The notes below the pieces were generated by a model that had not been told where the DNA came from, did not search any database, and worked only from the letters and a program-made list of their open reading frames with translations. 64,000 nt of DNA from Collinsella sp. An268 (GTDB lineage Bacteria; Actinomycetota; Coriobacteriia; Coriobacteriales; Coriobacteriaceae). Made by a program: the position numbers and the translations under genes. Below, piece after piece: positions 52,844-62,584 of the stretch. The stretch lies in the NCBI RefSeq assembly GCF_002159765.1, contig NZ_NFJH01000008.1:50672-114671 (forward strand), given 5' to 3'. The stretch's first letter is position 1. Each line of letters starts with the position of its first letter.

Positions 52844-53770
52844 ATGGGATTGCCCGCAAACGCCATCGTCGACTGCCACACCCACACACACTTCTCAGAC
52901 GGAGCGGCCACGTTTGAGGAGAACGTGCGCGCTGCGGCACGTGCGGGCTGCCGGGTGCTCGTGTCGACCGACCACCTCACGCTGCCGGCAAGCATGGACC
53001 CCACCTGCGCGGTCTCGGTGGCAGAGAGCGCGCTTGGTGCCCATCGCGCCGCGTTTGAGGAAGCGCGCACCCTCGCCGGCGAGATCGCCCCCAACCTCAC
53101 CTATCTCTACGGCTTCGAGTGCGATTGGTACGAGGGCTGCGAGCCCCTCGTGGAGAGGTGGAGCGCGGGTGCCGTCGTGCGCCTGGGAAGCGTCCATTGG
53201 CTCGGCGACCCCGGTGAGATCGCCGTCGGCGCCGCCTCCCCCGGTACCGACGACGACCCTGCCGAAAGGGTTGCGTGCGCCAATGCGCCCGGTCGCGGCT
53301 CCGGCTGGATCGACGACCGGGAGGATCAGCACATCTGGCATGAGCTCGGTCCCGATGAGGTCTGGCGCCGCTATGCGGCGACGTGGTGCCGTGCGTGCGA
53401 AAGCCCGCTCGCCTTCGACGTGATGGCGCACCCCGATCTTGCCCAGCGCTTTTGCGCCGAGGGACTCGCCGCCACCATCGACCTTCGTCCCCTCTGGGAC
53501 GAGATGGCCGCCTGCGCGCACGATACGGGACGCCGCATCGAGATCTCGAGTGCGGGCATCCGCAAGGGCGTGGGCGACTATTATCCCGCTGCAGGACTGC
53601 TCGAGCGCTTCTACCGCGCGGGCGTGCCCATCACCTTCAGCTCCGACGCCCATGTGGCGCGCGACATCTGCTCCGGCGTCGCAGAGGCGCAGCACCATGC
53701 GTACGAGATCGGCTACCGCACCTTCGACGCCCCGCGCGCAGACGGCTCGTGGGAGACCGTCGCGCTGTAG
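52844..53770 (+). CDS. PHP-domain histidinol-phosphatase
   Basis: The 308-residue protein has AIVDCHTHTHFSDG (PHP motif I), VLVSTDHLTL (motif II), LYGFECDWYEG, LGSVHWL, FDVMAHPDL and TFSSDAHVARDI, giving the trinuclear metal site of the HisK/HisJ family. It would dephosphorylate histidinol phosphate. The convergent his operon has no other phosphatase, which supports the role. GGAG before ATG 52844 fixes the start; TACAAT at 52793-52798 is a -10 candidate. Confidence 0.85.
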   Translation: MGLPANAIVDCHTHTHFSDGAATFEENVRAAARAGCRVLVSTDHLTLPASMDPTCAVSVAESALGAHRAAFEEARTLAGEIAPNLTYLYGFECDWYEGCEPLVERWSAGAVVRLGSVHWLGDPGEIAVGAASPGTDDDPAERVACANAPGRGSGWIDDREDQHIWHELGPDEVWRRYAATWCRACESPLAFDVMAHPDLAQRFCAEGLAATIDLRPLWDEMAACAHDTGRRIEISSAGIRKGVGDYYPAAGLLERFYRAGVPITFSSDAHVARDICSGVAEAQHHAYEIGYRTFDAPRADGSWETVAL

Positions 53771-53818
53771 CGGCGCGCGCCATGGCCGCATCGGGGCGCT
53801 GAGACCCCGCCCGTGGGG

Positions 53819-54136
53819 CTACTTCATGCGCGCGTCGAGCTCGCCGGCGAGCTCTTCTACGGTCACTCCGTAGCGCTCGAGCACGACGAGGAGATGGTAG
53901 ACGAGGTCGGCCGCCTCGTAGCGGATATGGTCGTGATCGCCATCCTTGCAGGCCATGATGACCTCGCTCGCCTCCTCGGCAAGCTTCTTGAGCAGGCTGT
54001 CCTCCTTACCCGCAAGCAGCCGGGCAGTGTAGCTCTCCTCGGACGATGCCGTGCGGCGCCCGCGAATGGTGGCGGCGAGGCTCTCAAGCGTCTCGCCGAT
54101 ATGACCGTCCTGCACGTTTGCCGTGCGCTCTCCCAT
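53819..54136 (-). CDS. hisE: Phosphoribosyl-ATP diphosphatase
   Basis: Second step of histidine synthesis. The 105-residue protein shows SYTARLLAGKEDSLLKKLAEEASEVIMACKDGDHDHIRYEAADLVYHLLVVL, with the E-E-x-x-E...E-x-x-D MazG-like metal motif. AAGGAC precedes ATG 54136. It is the last gene of the his operon, 36 bases after hisI. Confidence 0.95.
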   Translation of the reverse strand: MGERTANVQDGHIGETLESLAATIRGRRTASSEESYTARLLAGKEDSLLKKLAEEASEVIMACKDGDHDHIRYEAADLVYHLLVVLERYGVTVEELAGELDARMK

Positions 54137-54172
54137 GGTTCGTCCTTTCGTCCGCCCCGGGGCGGGGCCGGT

Positions 54173-54490
54173 TCAGTCAAGCTCGTTGAAAAAGCAGCTG
54201 CGCGCGCCGGTGTGGCAGGCAGGGCCGGGCGAATCGACCTTCACCAGCAGCGTATCGGCGTCGCAGTCGGCGAGAATCTCGCGCACCTGCTGCATGTTCC
54301 CGCTCGTAGCCCCTTTGTTCCACAGCTCTTGGCGGCTGCGGCTCCAAAACCACGTGGTGCCCGTTTTCCGCGTGAGGGCGAGCGACTCGGCGTTCATCCA
54401 CGCGACCATGAGCACCTCGCCGGTATCCCATTGCTGCACCACCGCCGGGATGAGCCCGCGCTCGTCGAATGTCAGCTCATCGATCGTCAT
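54173..54490 (-). CDS. hisI: Phosphoribosyl-AMP cyclohydrolase
   Basis: Third step of histidine synthesis. The 105-residue protein has [44 protein letters not shown], the metal ligands DCDADTLL and the zinc cysteines in [18 protein letters not shown] 5 bases before ATG 54490 makes this the better start than ATG 54502. It is not fused to hisE, unlike in enterobacteria. Confidence 0.95.
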   Translation of the reverse strand: MTIDELTFDERGLIPAVVQQWDTGEVLMVAWMNAESLALTRKTGTTWFWSRSRQELWNKGATSGNMQQVREILADCDADTLLVKVDSPGPACHTGARSCFFNELD

Positions 54491-54510
54491 CGTTTCCTCC
54501 ATGGTTGATT

Positions 54511-54557
54511 TGGGGACGGGTTCATTTCATGCACTCATCTGGGGACGGGGTCGATTT
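54511..54557. repeat. Two REP-like direct repeats
   Basis: TGGGGACGGGTTCATTT (54511-54527) and TGGGGACGGGGTCGATTT (54540-54557) are near-identical direct repeats in the hisF-hisI gap. They look like REP elements mobilised by REP-associated transposases. No transposase of that kind is in the window. Confidence 0.5.
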
Positions 54558-54584
54558 GGCTCATCCCCCCAGCACCCGCATGCC

Positions 54585-55367
54585 TCAGAAGTCCAGCCGC
54601 ACCGGTATGCCCTGGGCCGCCATGTACTCCTTCACCTCGCGGATGCTGAAGGTACCGAAGTGGAACACGCTCGCCGCCAGCACCGCGTCTGCCTCGCCCT
54701 CGATGATGCCCTCGGCGAAGTGCTCGAGCGCGCCCACACCGCCCGACGCGATGACCGGTATGGGCACGGCACGCGCCACCGCGCGGGTGAGGGCGAGGTC
54801 GAACCCCTCTTTGGTGCCGTCACGGTCCATGCTCGTAAGCAGGATCTCGCCCGCGCCGCGCCGCGCCGCCTCCTCAGCCCAGGCGACCGCGTCGATGCCC
54901 GTGGGCGTGCGCCCACCCGCGAGGTAGACCTCCCAGCGATCCGCCCCCGGCGCGCCGGGCTCGCCCACGCGTTTGGCGTCGATGGCGACTACCACCGCCT
55001 GGCTGCCAAAGGCGGCCGCCGCCTCGGTGATGAGCGCGGGGCGCCGCACCGCCGCCGAGTTGACGGACACCTTGTCCGCCCCGGCGGCAACCATCTGCCG
55101 CATGCCCGCGAGGTCGCGGAACCCGCCCCCCACGGTATAGGGAATGGCGAGCTCCTCCGCCGCATGCGACGCCATGTCGATGGTGGTCGCACGGTCGTCG
55201 CTCGTCGCCGTGATGTCGAGGAAGACGACTTCGTCGGCGCCCTCGCGATCGTAGGCGCGCGCGAGCTCGACCGGGTCGCCCGCATCGCGCAGGTCGACGA
55301 AGTTGACGCCCTTGACCACGCGGCCGTCGCGCACATCGAGACAGGGAATGACACGCTTCGTCAGCAT
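54585..55367 (-). CDS. hisF: Imidazole glycerol phosphate synthase, cyclase subunit
   Basis: Closes the imidazole ring with ammonia from HisH. The 260-residue barrel shows [36 protein letters not shown] (catalytic Asp11), [36 protein letters not shown] (catalytic Asp130 region) and [13 protein letters not shown]. The start overlaps the end of hisA by 7 bases. A 94-base gap with direct repeats separates it from hisI. Confidence 0.97.
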   Translation of the reverse strand: MLTKRVIPCLDVRDGRVVKGVNFVDLRDAGDPVELARAYDREGADEVVFLDITATSDDRATTIDMASHAAEELAIPYTVGGGFRDLAGMRQMVAAGADKVSVNSAAVRRPALITEAAAAFGSQAVVVAIDAKRVGEPGAPGADRWEVYLAGGRTPTGIDAVAWAEEAARRGAGEILLTSMDRDGTKEGFDLALTRAVARAVPIPVIASGGVGALEHFAEGIIEGEADAVLAASVFHFGTFSIREVKEYMAAQGIPVRLDF

Positions 55368-56140
55368 GAGCGCCCCCTTTCAGCCGCTTGGTCGGGCCTG
55401 CCCTCGCCGCGCGCCGCCGCGAGCGCTTCTGCCGCCGTGAACGCGCCCTCGTACAGCGCTCGGCCGACGATGGCGCCCTCGATCGCGTCTTGCCCCGCCG
55501 CCGCGAGCGCGCGGATATCGTCGACCGACGAGATGCCGCCGGACGCCACCACCGGAAAACCCGCCCGTGCGGCGACCCGGCGATATGCCGCGACGTCGAT
55601 GCCCGTCTGCATGCCGTCGCGGGCGATATCGGTGTAGACGAGGTGCCTGAAGCCGAGGCTCGCCAGCTCGCCCACCACATCGTCCAGCGCGCGCGACACG
55701 TCGTCGCGCCAGCCGTTGACCTTGACGCGGCCGTCTCGCGCGGCGACGTCCGCCACCAGAAGCTCGCCAAAGCCCCGAGCGGCGACCTCGGCAAAACCGG
55801 GCTCGGTCACGAGCACCGTACCGAGCGCGATGCGCTTGCAGCCAAAGCCGGCGAGCTGGTCGATGCGCGCGAGCGAGCGGACGCCGCCGCCCACATCGAC
55901 CGAGAGGCCCTCGATGCCGCAGATGGCGCGAATCGCCGCCGTGTTGGCCGCGCGGGCGTCCTCGTCCTCCTCGAGCGCGGCGGAGAGATCGACCACGTGC
56001 ACCCAGCGGGCTCCGGCCTCGGCAAAGGCGCGGGCCTGCGCCACGGGGTCGGAGGCGTACACCGTGCACCGGGCGCGGTCGCCCCGCTCGAGGCGCACCA
56101 CCTGCCCGGCAATGAGGTCGATGGCGGGAAAGAGAATCAT
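55361..56140 (-). CDS. hisA: ProFAR isomerase
   Basis: Converts ProFAR to PRFAR. The 259-residue barrel has [21 protein letters not shown] (catalytic Asp8), [47 protein letters not shown] (catalytic Asp) and [13 protein letters not shown]. It starts at ATG 56140, overlapping the hisH stop by 4 bases, with GGAGG upstream. The loop contents fit HisA rather than the bifunctional PriA, but activity on PRA (TrpF role) cannot be ruled out by eye. Confidence 0.95.
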   Translation of the reverse strand: MILFPAIDLIAGQVVRLERGDRARCTVYASDPVAQARAFAEAGARWVHVVDLSAALEEDEDARAANTAAIRAICGIEGLSVDVGGGVRSLARIDQLAGFGCKRIALGTVLVTEPGFAEVAARGFGELLVADVAARDGRVKVNGWRDDVSRALDDVVGELASLGFRHLVYTDIARDGMQTGIDVAAYRRVAARAGFPVVASGGISSVDDIRALAAAGQDAIEGAIVGRALYEGAFTAAEALAAARGEGRPDQAAERGRSC

Positions 56141-56955
56141 GCGGACACCTCCTGGGAAGCGGGCGCGGCGCGGCGCGCCACATCCAGCGCGGCACCGTCG
56201 CCGTGCGCGGAAGCGCTGCGGGCGCGCGCGCAGATCGCAACGAAGTTCTTGAGGATCTGCTGGCCGTGGGCAGAGGATTTCTCTGGATGGAACTGGCAGC
56301 CAAACAGGTTGCCCCGCGCGATGACGGCGGGAATCGCCCGGGCGTAGAACGTGCGCGCCGCCACGAGCGCGGGCTCCGCGTCGTCTTCCAGAGCATATGA
56401 GTGGGTGAAGTACACGTTCGCGCCCTCGGCCACGTCGGCGAGAAGCGGCGATGCGGCTCCCGCGGGCGTCAGATGGATCTGGTCCCATCCCACATGCGGC
56501 ACCTTGAGGCGCCCGGCGGGCAGCCGCGTGCACGAGCCCGGCAGAAGGCCCAGGCCACGGACCCAGCGCACACCCTCCGCCTCAAACACCGCGCCGGGAG
56601 CGAGGCCGCCGCCCCGGTTGTCAGCGGGCGCCTGGGCTGGAGCCTCGGCGGGCACCCCCTCGTCCCCCCGCTCGAACAGCAGCTGCTGGCCCAGGCAGAT
56701 ACCCAGAAACGGCACCGTGCGCGGCCCGGTGACGGCATCGCGGATGGCATCGGCCTCGCCCGATGCCGCGAGATAGCTCATGGCGTCGTAAAACGAGCCC
56801 ACGCCGGGGAGCACGATGCCCGCCGCGGAACGTATGACCGCCGGATCGTCCGAGATAACGGCCGAGGCGCCCGCGCGCGCAAGGCCGCGCACCACGCTCG
56901 AGAGATTGCCCTTGTGGTAGTCGACAACCACCAGCTGCGCCGTCAGAGAGTCCAT
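56137..56955 (-). CDS. hisH: Imidazole glycerol phosphate synthase, glutamine amidotransferase subunit
   Basis: Supplies ammonia to HisF. The catalytic triad is present: Cys in FLGICLGQQLLFE, and His and Glu in FGCQFHPEKSS. At 272 residues it is about 60 longer than usual. Some 25 extra residues lie after the nucleophile elbow (Ala/Pro/Gly-rich, FERGDEGVPAEAPAQAPADN) and there is an Ala-rich C-terminal tail after the catalytic Glu. GGAGGCGG precedes ATG 56955. It overlaps hisA at its end. Confidence 0.94.
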   Translation of the reverse strand: MDSLTAQLVVVDYHKGNLSSVVRGLARAGASAVISDDPAVIRSAAGIVLPGVGSFYDAMSYLAASGEADAIRDAVTGPRTVPFLGICLGQQLLFERGDEGVPAEAPAQAPADNRGGGLAPGAVFEAEGVRWVRGLGLLPGSCTRLPAGRLKVPHVGWDQIHLTPAGAASPLLADVAEGANVYFTHSYALEDDAEPALVAARTFYARAIPAVIARGNLFGCQFHPEKSSAHGQQILKNFVAICARARSASAHGDGAALDVARRAAPASQEVSA

Positions 56956-56966
56956 ACGCCGCCTCC

Positions 56967-57680
56967 TTACAGCGTGCCCTTGGTGGAGGGAACGCCCGTC
57001 ACCCGAGGGTCGAGGGCGCAGGCGGCGCGCAGCGTCCGTCCGAGCGCCTTGAACGCCGCTTCGATGATGTGATGCGTGTTGGCGCCGGCGAGCTCGCGCA
57101 CGTGCAGGGTGATGCCGGCCGTGCGGGCGAACGCGTAGAAGAACTCGACGGCGAGCTCGGAATCAAACGAGCCGACCCGCTCGGTGGGCAAAGGCAGCGT
57201 GCAATACGCCTGACCGCGCCCGGAGATATCGATCACCACGTGCACGAGCGCCTCGTCGAGCGGCACGGTGGCGTCTGCGAAGCGCGTGATCTGACGGCGG
57301 TCGCCCAGCGCCTCGGCAAAGGCCTGGCCGAGCACGATGCCCGCATCCTCCACCGTATGGTGCGCGTCGACTTCGATGTCGCCCGTCGCCTTGACCTTGA
57401 GGTCGAACAGGCCGTGGCGTCCGAAGGCGTTGAGCATATGGTCGAAAAAGGGCACGCCCGTAGCGATATCGCAGGTACCCGCACCGTCGATGCCGAGCGT
57501 GACGGAGATGTCCGTCTCGCCCGTCGTGCGCGCGACGCTCGCCGTGCGCGGTGCATCCGCCGCGAGGGCGGAGCCCTTGAAGAGCGACGTCAGACCCGAG
57601 CTCTGGCGCGCGTCCACCTCTGACACGGTGGCTGCCGAGGTCTCGGCCAGGGTCTTGGGCTGTTTGCGATATACGGTCAT
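56967..57680 (-). CDS. hisB: Imidazoleglycerol-phosphate dehydratase
   Basis: Monofunctional dehydratase. The 237-residue protein carries the metal motifs VPFFDHMLNAFGRHG, DAHHTVEDAGIVLG, DISGRGQAY and ANTHHIIEAAFKALGRTL. The first about 44 residues before RTASVARTTGETDISV are extra compared with the usual 195-200 residues. ATG 57680 overlaps the hisC stop in an ATGA junction and has AGGAGC, which supports the long form. Confidence 0.95.
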   Translation of the reverse strand: MTVYRKQPKTLAETSAATVSEVDARQSSGLTSLFKGSALAADAPRTASVARTTGETDISVTLGIDGAGTCDIATGVPFFDHMLNAFGRHGLFDLKVKATGDIEVDAHHTVEDAGIVLGQAFAEALGDRRQITRFADATVPLDEALVHVVIDISGRGQAYCTLPLPTERVGSFDSELAVEFFYAFARTAGITLHVRELAGANTHHIIEAAFKALGRTLRAACALDPRVTGVPSTKGTL

Positions 57681-58786
57681 GAGAGCTCCTTTGCCTCCGT
57701 TGTCACCAAGCGCGTGAGCGCGGCTGCGAGCGCATCGTTCTCCTCCGGCGTCCCCACGGTGAGGCGCAGGCACCCCGCGAGACCCGGCGTGGCGCTGAAG
57801 TCGCGTACGAGGATATCGTACTCGTCGCGCAGGCGCCGGCGCACCTCGGCGGCAGCCGGTACGCGCACGAGCAGGAAGTTGGCCGCGCTCGGCCAGACCG
57901 TCACCCCCGCCGGCGCGAGCGCGGCCATGCGCTCGGTCATGCGGGCGCGCTCGGCCACGATCTGATCCACCACCGGGCGGTACGCGCCGCGCAGGCGCAC
58001 CGCCGCGGTGGCCGCCGCCTGGGTGAGGACGTTCACCGAGTAGATCTGGCGCACCGCGGCGAGGACGTCGATGACGTCGGGCGCGGCGAGCACGTAGCCG
58101 AGCCGGATCCCCGCCGCCCCAAACGCCTTGGAGAGCGTGCGGAGGACCAGGAGGTTGTCATGGCGCGCGATGAGCGGCACCGCGGAGCTGCCCGCCGGGG
58201 CGAACTCGCCATACGCCTCGTCCACCATGACGAGGCCCGGGCAGGCGGAGCACACGCGCTCGATGAGGGGAAGCGGCACGAGATTGCCCGTGGGGTTGTT
58301 GGGCGAGGTGATAATGACGGCATCAGCCGTGGCGGCGGCGGCAACGAGCGCGTCGCCGTCCACCGCAAAGGTCTCCGGGTCGCGCGGGACGGCGACGGCG
58401 CCTGCCTCGACGAGCGAGGCGAAAAAGGCGTACTCGCTGAAATCGGGCGGGCAGGTGACGAGCGTGCGGCCGCGCCCGGTGAAGGCGAAGAGGAAGTTGA
58501 ACAGCAGCTCGTCGCCTCCGTTGCCCACGCAGACGTTCTCGCGGGCAAGACCGTGCCAGACGGCGAGCTCGTCGCGCAGGGCGTTTGCCATGGGATCCGG
58601 GTAGCGGTTCAGGGGTGTCGCGGCCAGCGCGGCGTCGATGGCCGCGCGCACCGGCTCCGGCACGGGATAGGTGTTCTCGTTGGCGGAGAGATTGATGCGG
58701 CAGGGCGCGAACGCAGGGTCGTAGGGCTCTATGGAGGCCAGGTGCGGCTGAACGAGGGCGCGCATGCGGCGGGACAGCTCGGCCAT
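57677..58786 (-). CDS. hisC: Histidinol-phosphate aminotransferase
   Basis: PLP-dependent class I/II aminotransferase. The 369-residue protein shows INLSANENTYPVPEPV, ENVCVGNGGDELL, IITSPNNPTGNLVP, MVDEAYGEFA and RTLSKAFGAAGIRLGY (PLP lysine in SKAFG), ending with NFLLVRVP...RDF..TPGLAGCLRLTVGT. GGAGGTGT precedes ATG 58786, 2 bases after the hisD stop. An in-frame extension to 60211 is antisense-free noise across hisD and was not used. Confidence 0.96.
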   Translation of the reverse strand: MAELSRRMRALVQPHLASIEPYDPAFAPCRINLSANENTYPVPEPVRAAIDAALAATPLNRYPDPMANALRDELAVWHGLARENVCVGNGGDELLFNFLFAFTGRGRTLVTCPPDFSEYAFFASLVEAGAVAVPRDPETFAVDGDALVAAAATADAVIITSPNNPTGNLVPLPLIERVCSACPGLVMVDEAYGEFAPAGSSAVPLIARHDNLLVLRTLSKAFGAAGIRLGYVLAAPDVIDVLAAVRQIYSVNVLTQAAATAAVRLRGAYRPVVDQIVAERARMTERMAALAPAGVTVWPSAANFLLVRVPAAAEVRRRLRDEYDILVRDFSATPGLAGCLRLTVGTPEENDALAAALTRLVTTEAKELS

Positions 58787-58788
58787 GC

Positions 58789-60195
58789 TCACACCTCCGC
58801 CCCGGCGGCGATCGCATCGGCCCCGTCTCCCGGCCACGCGATGCGCGTCAGGTCGGCCGCGGCGAGCGCCTCGGGCGCGAGGGCGGCGCTCCCCTGCTCG
58901 AGCTGGCGGCGGCGCAACCCCACCGAAAGCGCATGCGCCCACAGCCCCTCCGCCTCGGCCAGACGCTGCGTCGCCGGCGCATCTGCCATAAGGCCGGCCG
59001 GGGTATAGCACACCACCGACGACTTCTTCTGGAAGTTCTCGACCGAAAGCGGGCTCGAGAACAGCGCCGTGCCGCCCGTGGGCAGCGTGTGGTTGGGGCC
59101 CGCCACGTAATCGCCGAGCGGCTCGGAGCTCCATGCACCCACAAAGATGGCGCCCGCGTTGCGTATCCTGCCCACAAGGCCGAGCGCATCGGCGCAGTGC
59201 AGCTCGAGATGCTCGGGGGCGATGGTGTTGACGGCGTCGAGCGCGGCGTCGAGATCTGCCGCCACGATGACCATGCTCTCGCCCGCAAGCGACTCCTGCG
59301 TGATGGCCGCCCGCGGGCTCTGACGCACCAGAATATCGATAGCGGCCTGAACCTCGCCCGCAAAGGCCGCGTCGCAGGTCACGAGGTAGCAGGCGGCAAG
59401 GGGGTCGTGCTCCGCCTGGGCCATAAGATCGGCCGCGACCACGGCGGGCTCCGCCGTGGCATCCGCGAGCACGCAGACCTCCGAGGGGCCCGCCACCATG
59501 TCGATGCCCACATCGCCCGAGACGATCTGCTTGGCAGCCGCCACGTACGCGTTGCCCGGCCCCGTGATCACGTCGACGCGCGGCACGGTCTCGGTGCCGT
59601 ACGCAAGGGCGGCAACGGCCTGGGCGCCGCCCACCAGGTAGACCTCGTCCACCCCTGCAAGATGAGCTGCGGCGAGCGTGTAGGGCGAAACGGGTGGCTC
59701 GCCCGGTGCAGCATCGCGCTGCGGGGGCGTGACCATCACCACGCGCTCGACTCCGGCGACCTTGGCGGGAATGGCGTTCATGAGGACCGTCGAGGGATAT
59801 TGGGCGCGTCCGCCCGGCACGTAGATGCCCGCGGCGGCGACGGGCGTCACCTTGACACCGAGAAGCGTCCCGTCGGGACGCGTGGTGAACCAGCTCTGCG
59901 TGAGCTCCCGCTCGTGAAACGCGCGAATCTGCGCCGCCGCCCGCTCGAGTGCCGCCGCAAACGCGGGCTCGACCGCGTCGAGCGCGTGCGCGAGCGCCTC
60001 GTCGGGCAGGCGCAGGCTCTCGAGCTCGACCCCATCGAGGTCCCGCGCATACCGGCTGAGCGCCGCATCGCCCTCGGTACGCACCGTCGCCACAATGTCG
60101 CGCGCCGCCGAGACGACGTCGGCCGGAAGCACGCCCTTGCGCGTAAGCTGCGCCGGCTTCAGGCGCTCGCCCGGACCCAGCACCACCGTCCTCAT
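58789..60195 (-). CDS. hisD: Histidinol dehydrogenase
   Basis: Final two oxidations to histidine. The 468-residue protein includes GVKVTPVAAAGIYVPGGRAQYPSTVLMN, VGGAQAVAALAYGTETVPRVDVITGPGNAYVAAAKQ, DMVAGPSEVCVLAD, DLMAQAEHDPLA and GDYVAGPNHTLPTGGTALF, all signature segments. ATG 60195 has GGAG at 8 bases. It is the first gene of the operon; hisG is not upstream. A palindrome at 60299-60314 lies in the promoter region. The C-terminus is Ala-rich and slightly extended. Confidence 0.96.
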   Translation of the reverse strand: MRTVVLGPGERLKPAQLTRKGVLPADVVSAARDIVATVRTEGDAALSRYARDLDGVELESLRLPDEALAHALDAVEPAFAAALERAAAQIRAFHERELTQSWFTTRPDGTLLGVKVTPVAAAGIYVPGGRAQYPSTVLMNAIPAKVAGVERVVMVTPPQRDAAPGEPPVSPYTLAAAHLAGVDEVYLVGGAQAVAALAYGTETVPRVDVITGPGNAYVAAAKQIVSGDVGIDMVAGPSEVCVLADATAEPAVVAADLMAQAEHDPLAACYLVTCDAAFAGEVQAAIDILVRQSPRAAITQESLAGESMVIVAADLDAALDAVNTIAPEHLELHCADALGLVGRIRNAGAIFVGAWSSEPLGDYVAGPNHTLPTGGTALFSSPLSVENFQKKSSVVCYTPAGLMADAPATQRLAEAEGLWAHALSVGLRRRQLEQGSAALAPEALAAADLTRIAWPGDGADAIAAGAEV

Positions 60196-60298
60196 AGCAA
60201 CCACTCCTCAAACCGCCCCAAGCGGCTCCGTCTCCTACCTACGCAAGCGGGGCGCGCGGGACTGTCTCTCTCGCGCACCCCTTCGTCTACAGGATATA

Positions 60299-60314
60299 CT
60301 TTATCATGGTAAAG
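60299..60314. promoter_or_regulatory. Palindrome upstream of the his operon
   Basis: CTTTATCATGGTAAAG has 5-base arms CTTTA/TAAAG around a near-symmetric CATG core, about 105 bases before hisD. On the minus strand a TATATC box follows immediately. It is a candidate operator for a histidine-responsive repressor; no T-box elements are seen. Confidence 0.4.
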
Positions 60315-60384
60315 CGTTCGTGTAGGCGGCGGCAGCACGTTGCAACCAACTGCTAACACACGTGCGCCACCGGCCGCGGCGCCC

Positions 60385-61155
60385 CTATGCGCCCACCTCG
60401 CCGATGAACGCGCGCGTGCGCTCGTTTTGGGGATGCTCGAAGATCTGCGCGGGCGCGCCCTCCTCTACGATCACGCCGCCCTCCATAAAGATGACGCGGT
60501 CGGCCACGTCGCGCGCGAAACCCATCTCGTGCGTCACCACCACCATCGTCATGCCGCCCTGGGCGAGCTCGCGCATGACGTCGAGCACGCCGCGGACGAG
60601 CTCGGGATCGAGCGCCGAGGTGGCCTCGTCAAAGAGCATCACGTGCGGCTCCATGGCAAGGGCGCGGGCGATGGCGACGCGCTGCTGCTGGCCGCCCGAA
60701 AGCTCGGCGGGAAAATGGTCGGCGCGGTCGGCGAGCCCCACGCGGTCGAGCTGCTCGCGCGCGATGCGCTCGGCCTCCGCCTTGGAGCGGCCGAGCACCT
60801 TCATCTGCGCGAGCATGACGTTGTGCAGCGCATCCTTGTGCGGGAAGAGGTTGAACTGCTGAAAGACCATCCCCATGTGCTCGCGCACCTTGTTGATGTT
60901 GGTCTTGGGGCTCGTGATGTCCTGCCCCTCGAAGATGATCTGCCCGGCCGTGGGCTCCTCGAGACGGTTCAAGCAGCGCAGAAGCGTCGATTTGCCCGAA
61001 CCGGAGGGACCGAGCACCACGACGACCTCGCCCTTGTGGATGTCGAGCGAGATGTCCTTGAGCACCTCAAGATCGCCGAAGCTCTTCTTAAGGTCGCGGA
61101 TGGAGATGACGATATCGGCGTCGTGCGACGCGCCGACATTGACGGCGCTAGGCAT
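60385..61155 (-). CDS. Polar amino acid ABC transporter ATP-binding protein (GlnQ-like)
   Basis: The 256-residue ATPase has [84 protein letters not shown] and [23 protein letters not shown]. This is the standard PAAT (GlnQ/HisP) pattern. The start overlaps the permease stop by 8 bases. It is the last gene of a binding protein-permease-ATPase operon. Confidence 0.93.
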   Translation of the reverse strand: MPSAVNVGASHDADIVISIRDLKKSFGDLEVLKDISLDIHKGEVVVVLGPSGSGKSTLLRCLNRLEEPTAGQIIFEGQDITSPKTNINKVREHMGMVFQQFNLFPHKDALHNVMLAQMKVLGRSKAEAERIAREQLDRVGLADRADHFPAELSGGQQQRVAIARALAMEPHVMLFDEATSALDPELVRGVLDVMRELAQGGMTMVVVTHEMGFARDVADRVIFMEGGVIVEEGAPAQIFEHPQNERTRAFIGEVGA

Positions 61156-62503
61156 GGGCGGCCTCCCCCTTCTCGGTTGCGGCGGTGCTGCGACGGCGCC
61201 TGCGCCCGCCGTGCACGCGCTCCTCCAGGTGACGGGTCACCTTGGAAAGCGGCAGGGTGATCACAAGGTAGAACAGGGCGGCCACGATATAGGGCGTGAT
61301 GGAGCCCGTCGAGGCCACGATGGTGCGCGCGTACATCACGAGCTCCATGACGCCCACGGCCGCAAGCAGCGACGTGTCCTTGTAGAGCACGATGAACTCG
61401 CTCGTGAGGTTGGGAATCACCAGACGGAACATCTGCGGCAGGATGACGTAGAGCATCGTCTGCGCGCGCGTCATGCCGAGCGAGCGCGCCGCCTCGTCTT
61501 GCCCCTTGTTGATGGAAAGGATGCCGGCGCGGTAGATCTCGCACATGTAGGCGCCCGAGTTCATGCACATGACGGTGACGCCGAGCGGGAAGCTCGGGAT
61601 GTCGATGCCGGCAAGCGGCAGGCCGAAGAACGCGACGTAGATCTGCAGGAAGAGCGGCGTGCCGCGCACCAGGTTCACGTACGTGGTCGCGATGCCGCGC
61701 ACCACGGCCACCTTGGAGAGGCGCATGAGCGCGAGCGCGAGACCCAAGGGGATGGCGAGCGGGAATGCCACCGCCACCACGCCAAGCGACATGAAGAAGC
61801 CCGTGAGCACCACCGGGAAGCTCGTCACCAAGATGGTGGGGTCGAAGAACAGGTGGAGGAAGCGGTTCTCGTTCCACGCCTGGACCCACGGCTGCCCCTC
61901 GAGCCACTGGGAGAGCGCCTCGGGACCGGAGATGCCCTCGACGTGGATGACGGGTATGTCGGAGACCGCCACCGGGGCTGCGCCCTCAGCTTGATACGAG
62001 ACCCCCACCTGCATGTCGCCGCCGCCCATGGGGAAATACACGCCGTAGATGATGATGTTCAGGTGCCCGGCGTCGGCAATCGCCGGGTCGAAGTGCAAGG
62101 TGAACGCATCCTCTTCGGCGGCGAGGTCGAAGGTGAGCTCGGTCCTGGTCATGAGGTCGTCGCCCGTGAGCAGCGTGACGGCGAGGTCATCGGTCTCGTA
62201 CTGCGTCCCCTCCGGAATGTCGACGTGCACCCGAGAGATGTTCTCATCCGGCTCGAGTGCCAGCTCGAGCGTGATGCGCGACTGCGTGCCGCCCTGAATG
62301 GTCGTCTGATCCTTATCGGAGTTGGGGCGCCCCGTGCACTTGACGATTTCCATGGCCTGCGCTTCCGGCGCGGGGGCGCCTAGAGCGCCCAAAAGACCGA
62401 GCAGGAGGGCGACTAAGAGGACCAGGGCGCCTCTCCCCCACCGGTGCACCCGCTTCGCATGCGCCGGCGCCATGCGGCGCGCTGTTGAATGTGTACCCAC
62501 CAT
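61148..62503 (-). CDS. Polar amino acid ABC permease with large extracytoplasmic N-terminal domain
   Basis: The 451-residue protein is about twice the usual length of a GlnP/HisM permease (about 220). After a signal-like hydrophobic segment (about 26-42) comes an extracytoplasmic, beta-rich domain of about 165 residues (about 50-215). A canonical permease follows from about residue 220: [56 protein letters not shown] and [31 protein letters not shown] (EAA loop). The extra domain is not a solute-binding domain; that is encoded separately next door. Start choice is uncertain (ATG 62503, GTG 62500 or ATG 62473). Confidence 0.85.
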   Translation of the reverse strand: MVGTHSTARRMAPAHAKRVHRWGRGALVLLVALLLGLLGALGAPAPEAQAMEIVKCTGRPNSDKDQTTIQGGTQSRITLELALEPDENISRVHVDIPEGTQYETDDLAVTLLTGDDLMTRTELTFDLAAEEDAFTLHFDPAIADAGHLNIIIYGVYFPMGGGDMQVGVSYQAEGAAPVAVSDIPVIHVEGISGPEALSQWLEGQPWVQAWNENRFLHLFFDPTILVTSFPVVLTGFFMSLGVVAVAFPLAIPLGLALALMRLSKVAVVRGIATTYVNLVRGTPLFLQIYVAFFGLPLAGIDIPSFPLGVTVMCMNSGAYMCEIYRAGILSINKGQDEAARSLGMTRAQTMLYVILPQMFRLVIPNLTSEFIVLYKDTSLLAAVGVMELVMYARTIVASTGSITPYIVAALFYLVITLPLSKVTRHLEERVHGGRRRRRSTAATEKGEAAHA

Positions 62504-62584
62504 TACCTCGCTAACGATACGCCGTGCGGCCCCTTCCCGCACCGGGGAGGGGCCGCCGATTGGAAGTTGCTATGGCACGCGGCT

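Noticed and set aside
57677..60211. HisC fused to an 844-residue N-terminal extension
   Set aside because: The extension overlaps hisD in another frame; a good ribosome site marks the HisC start at 58786.
60205..60384. T-box leader before hisD
   Set aside because: No T-box sequence or antiterminator/terminator pair is visible; only a palindrome.
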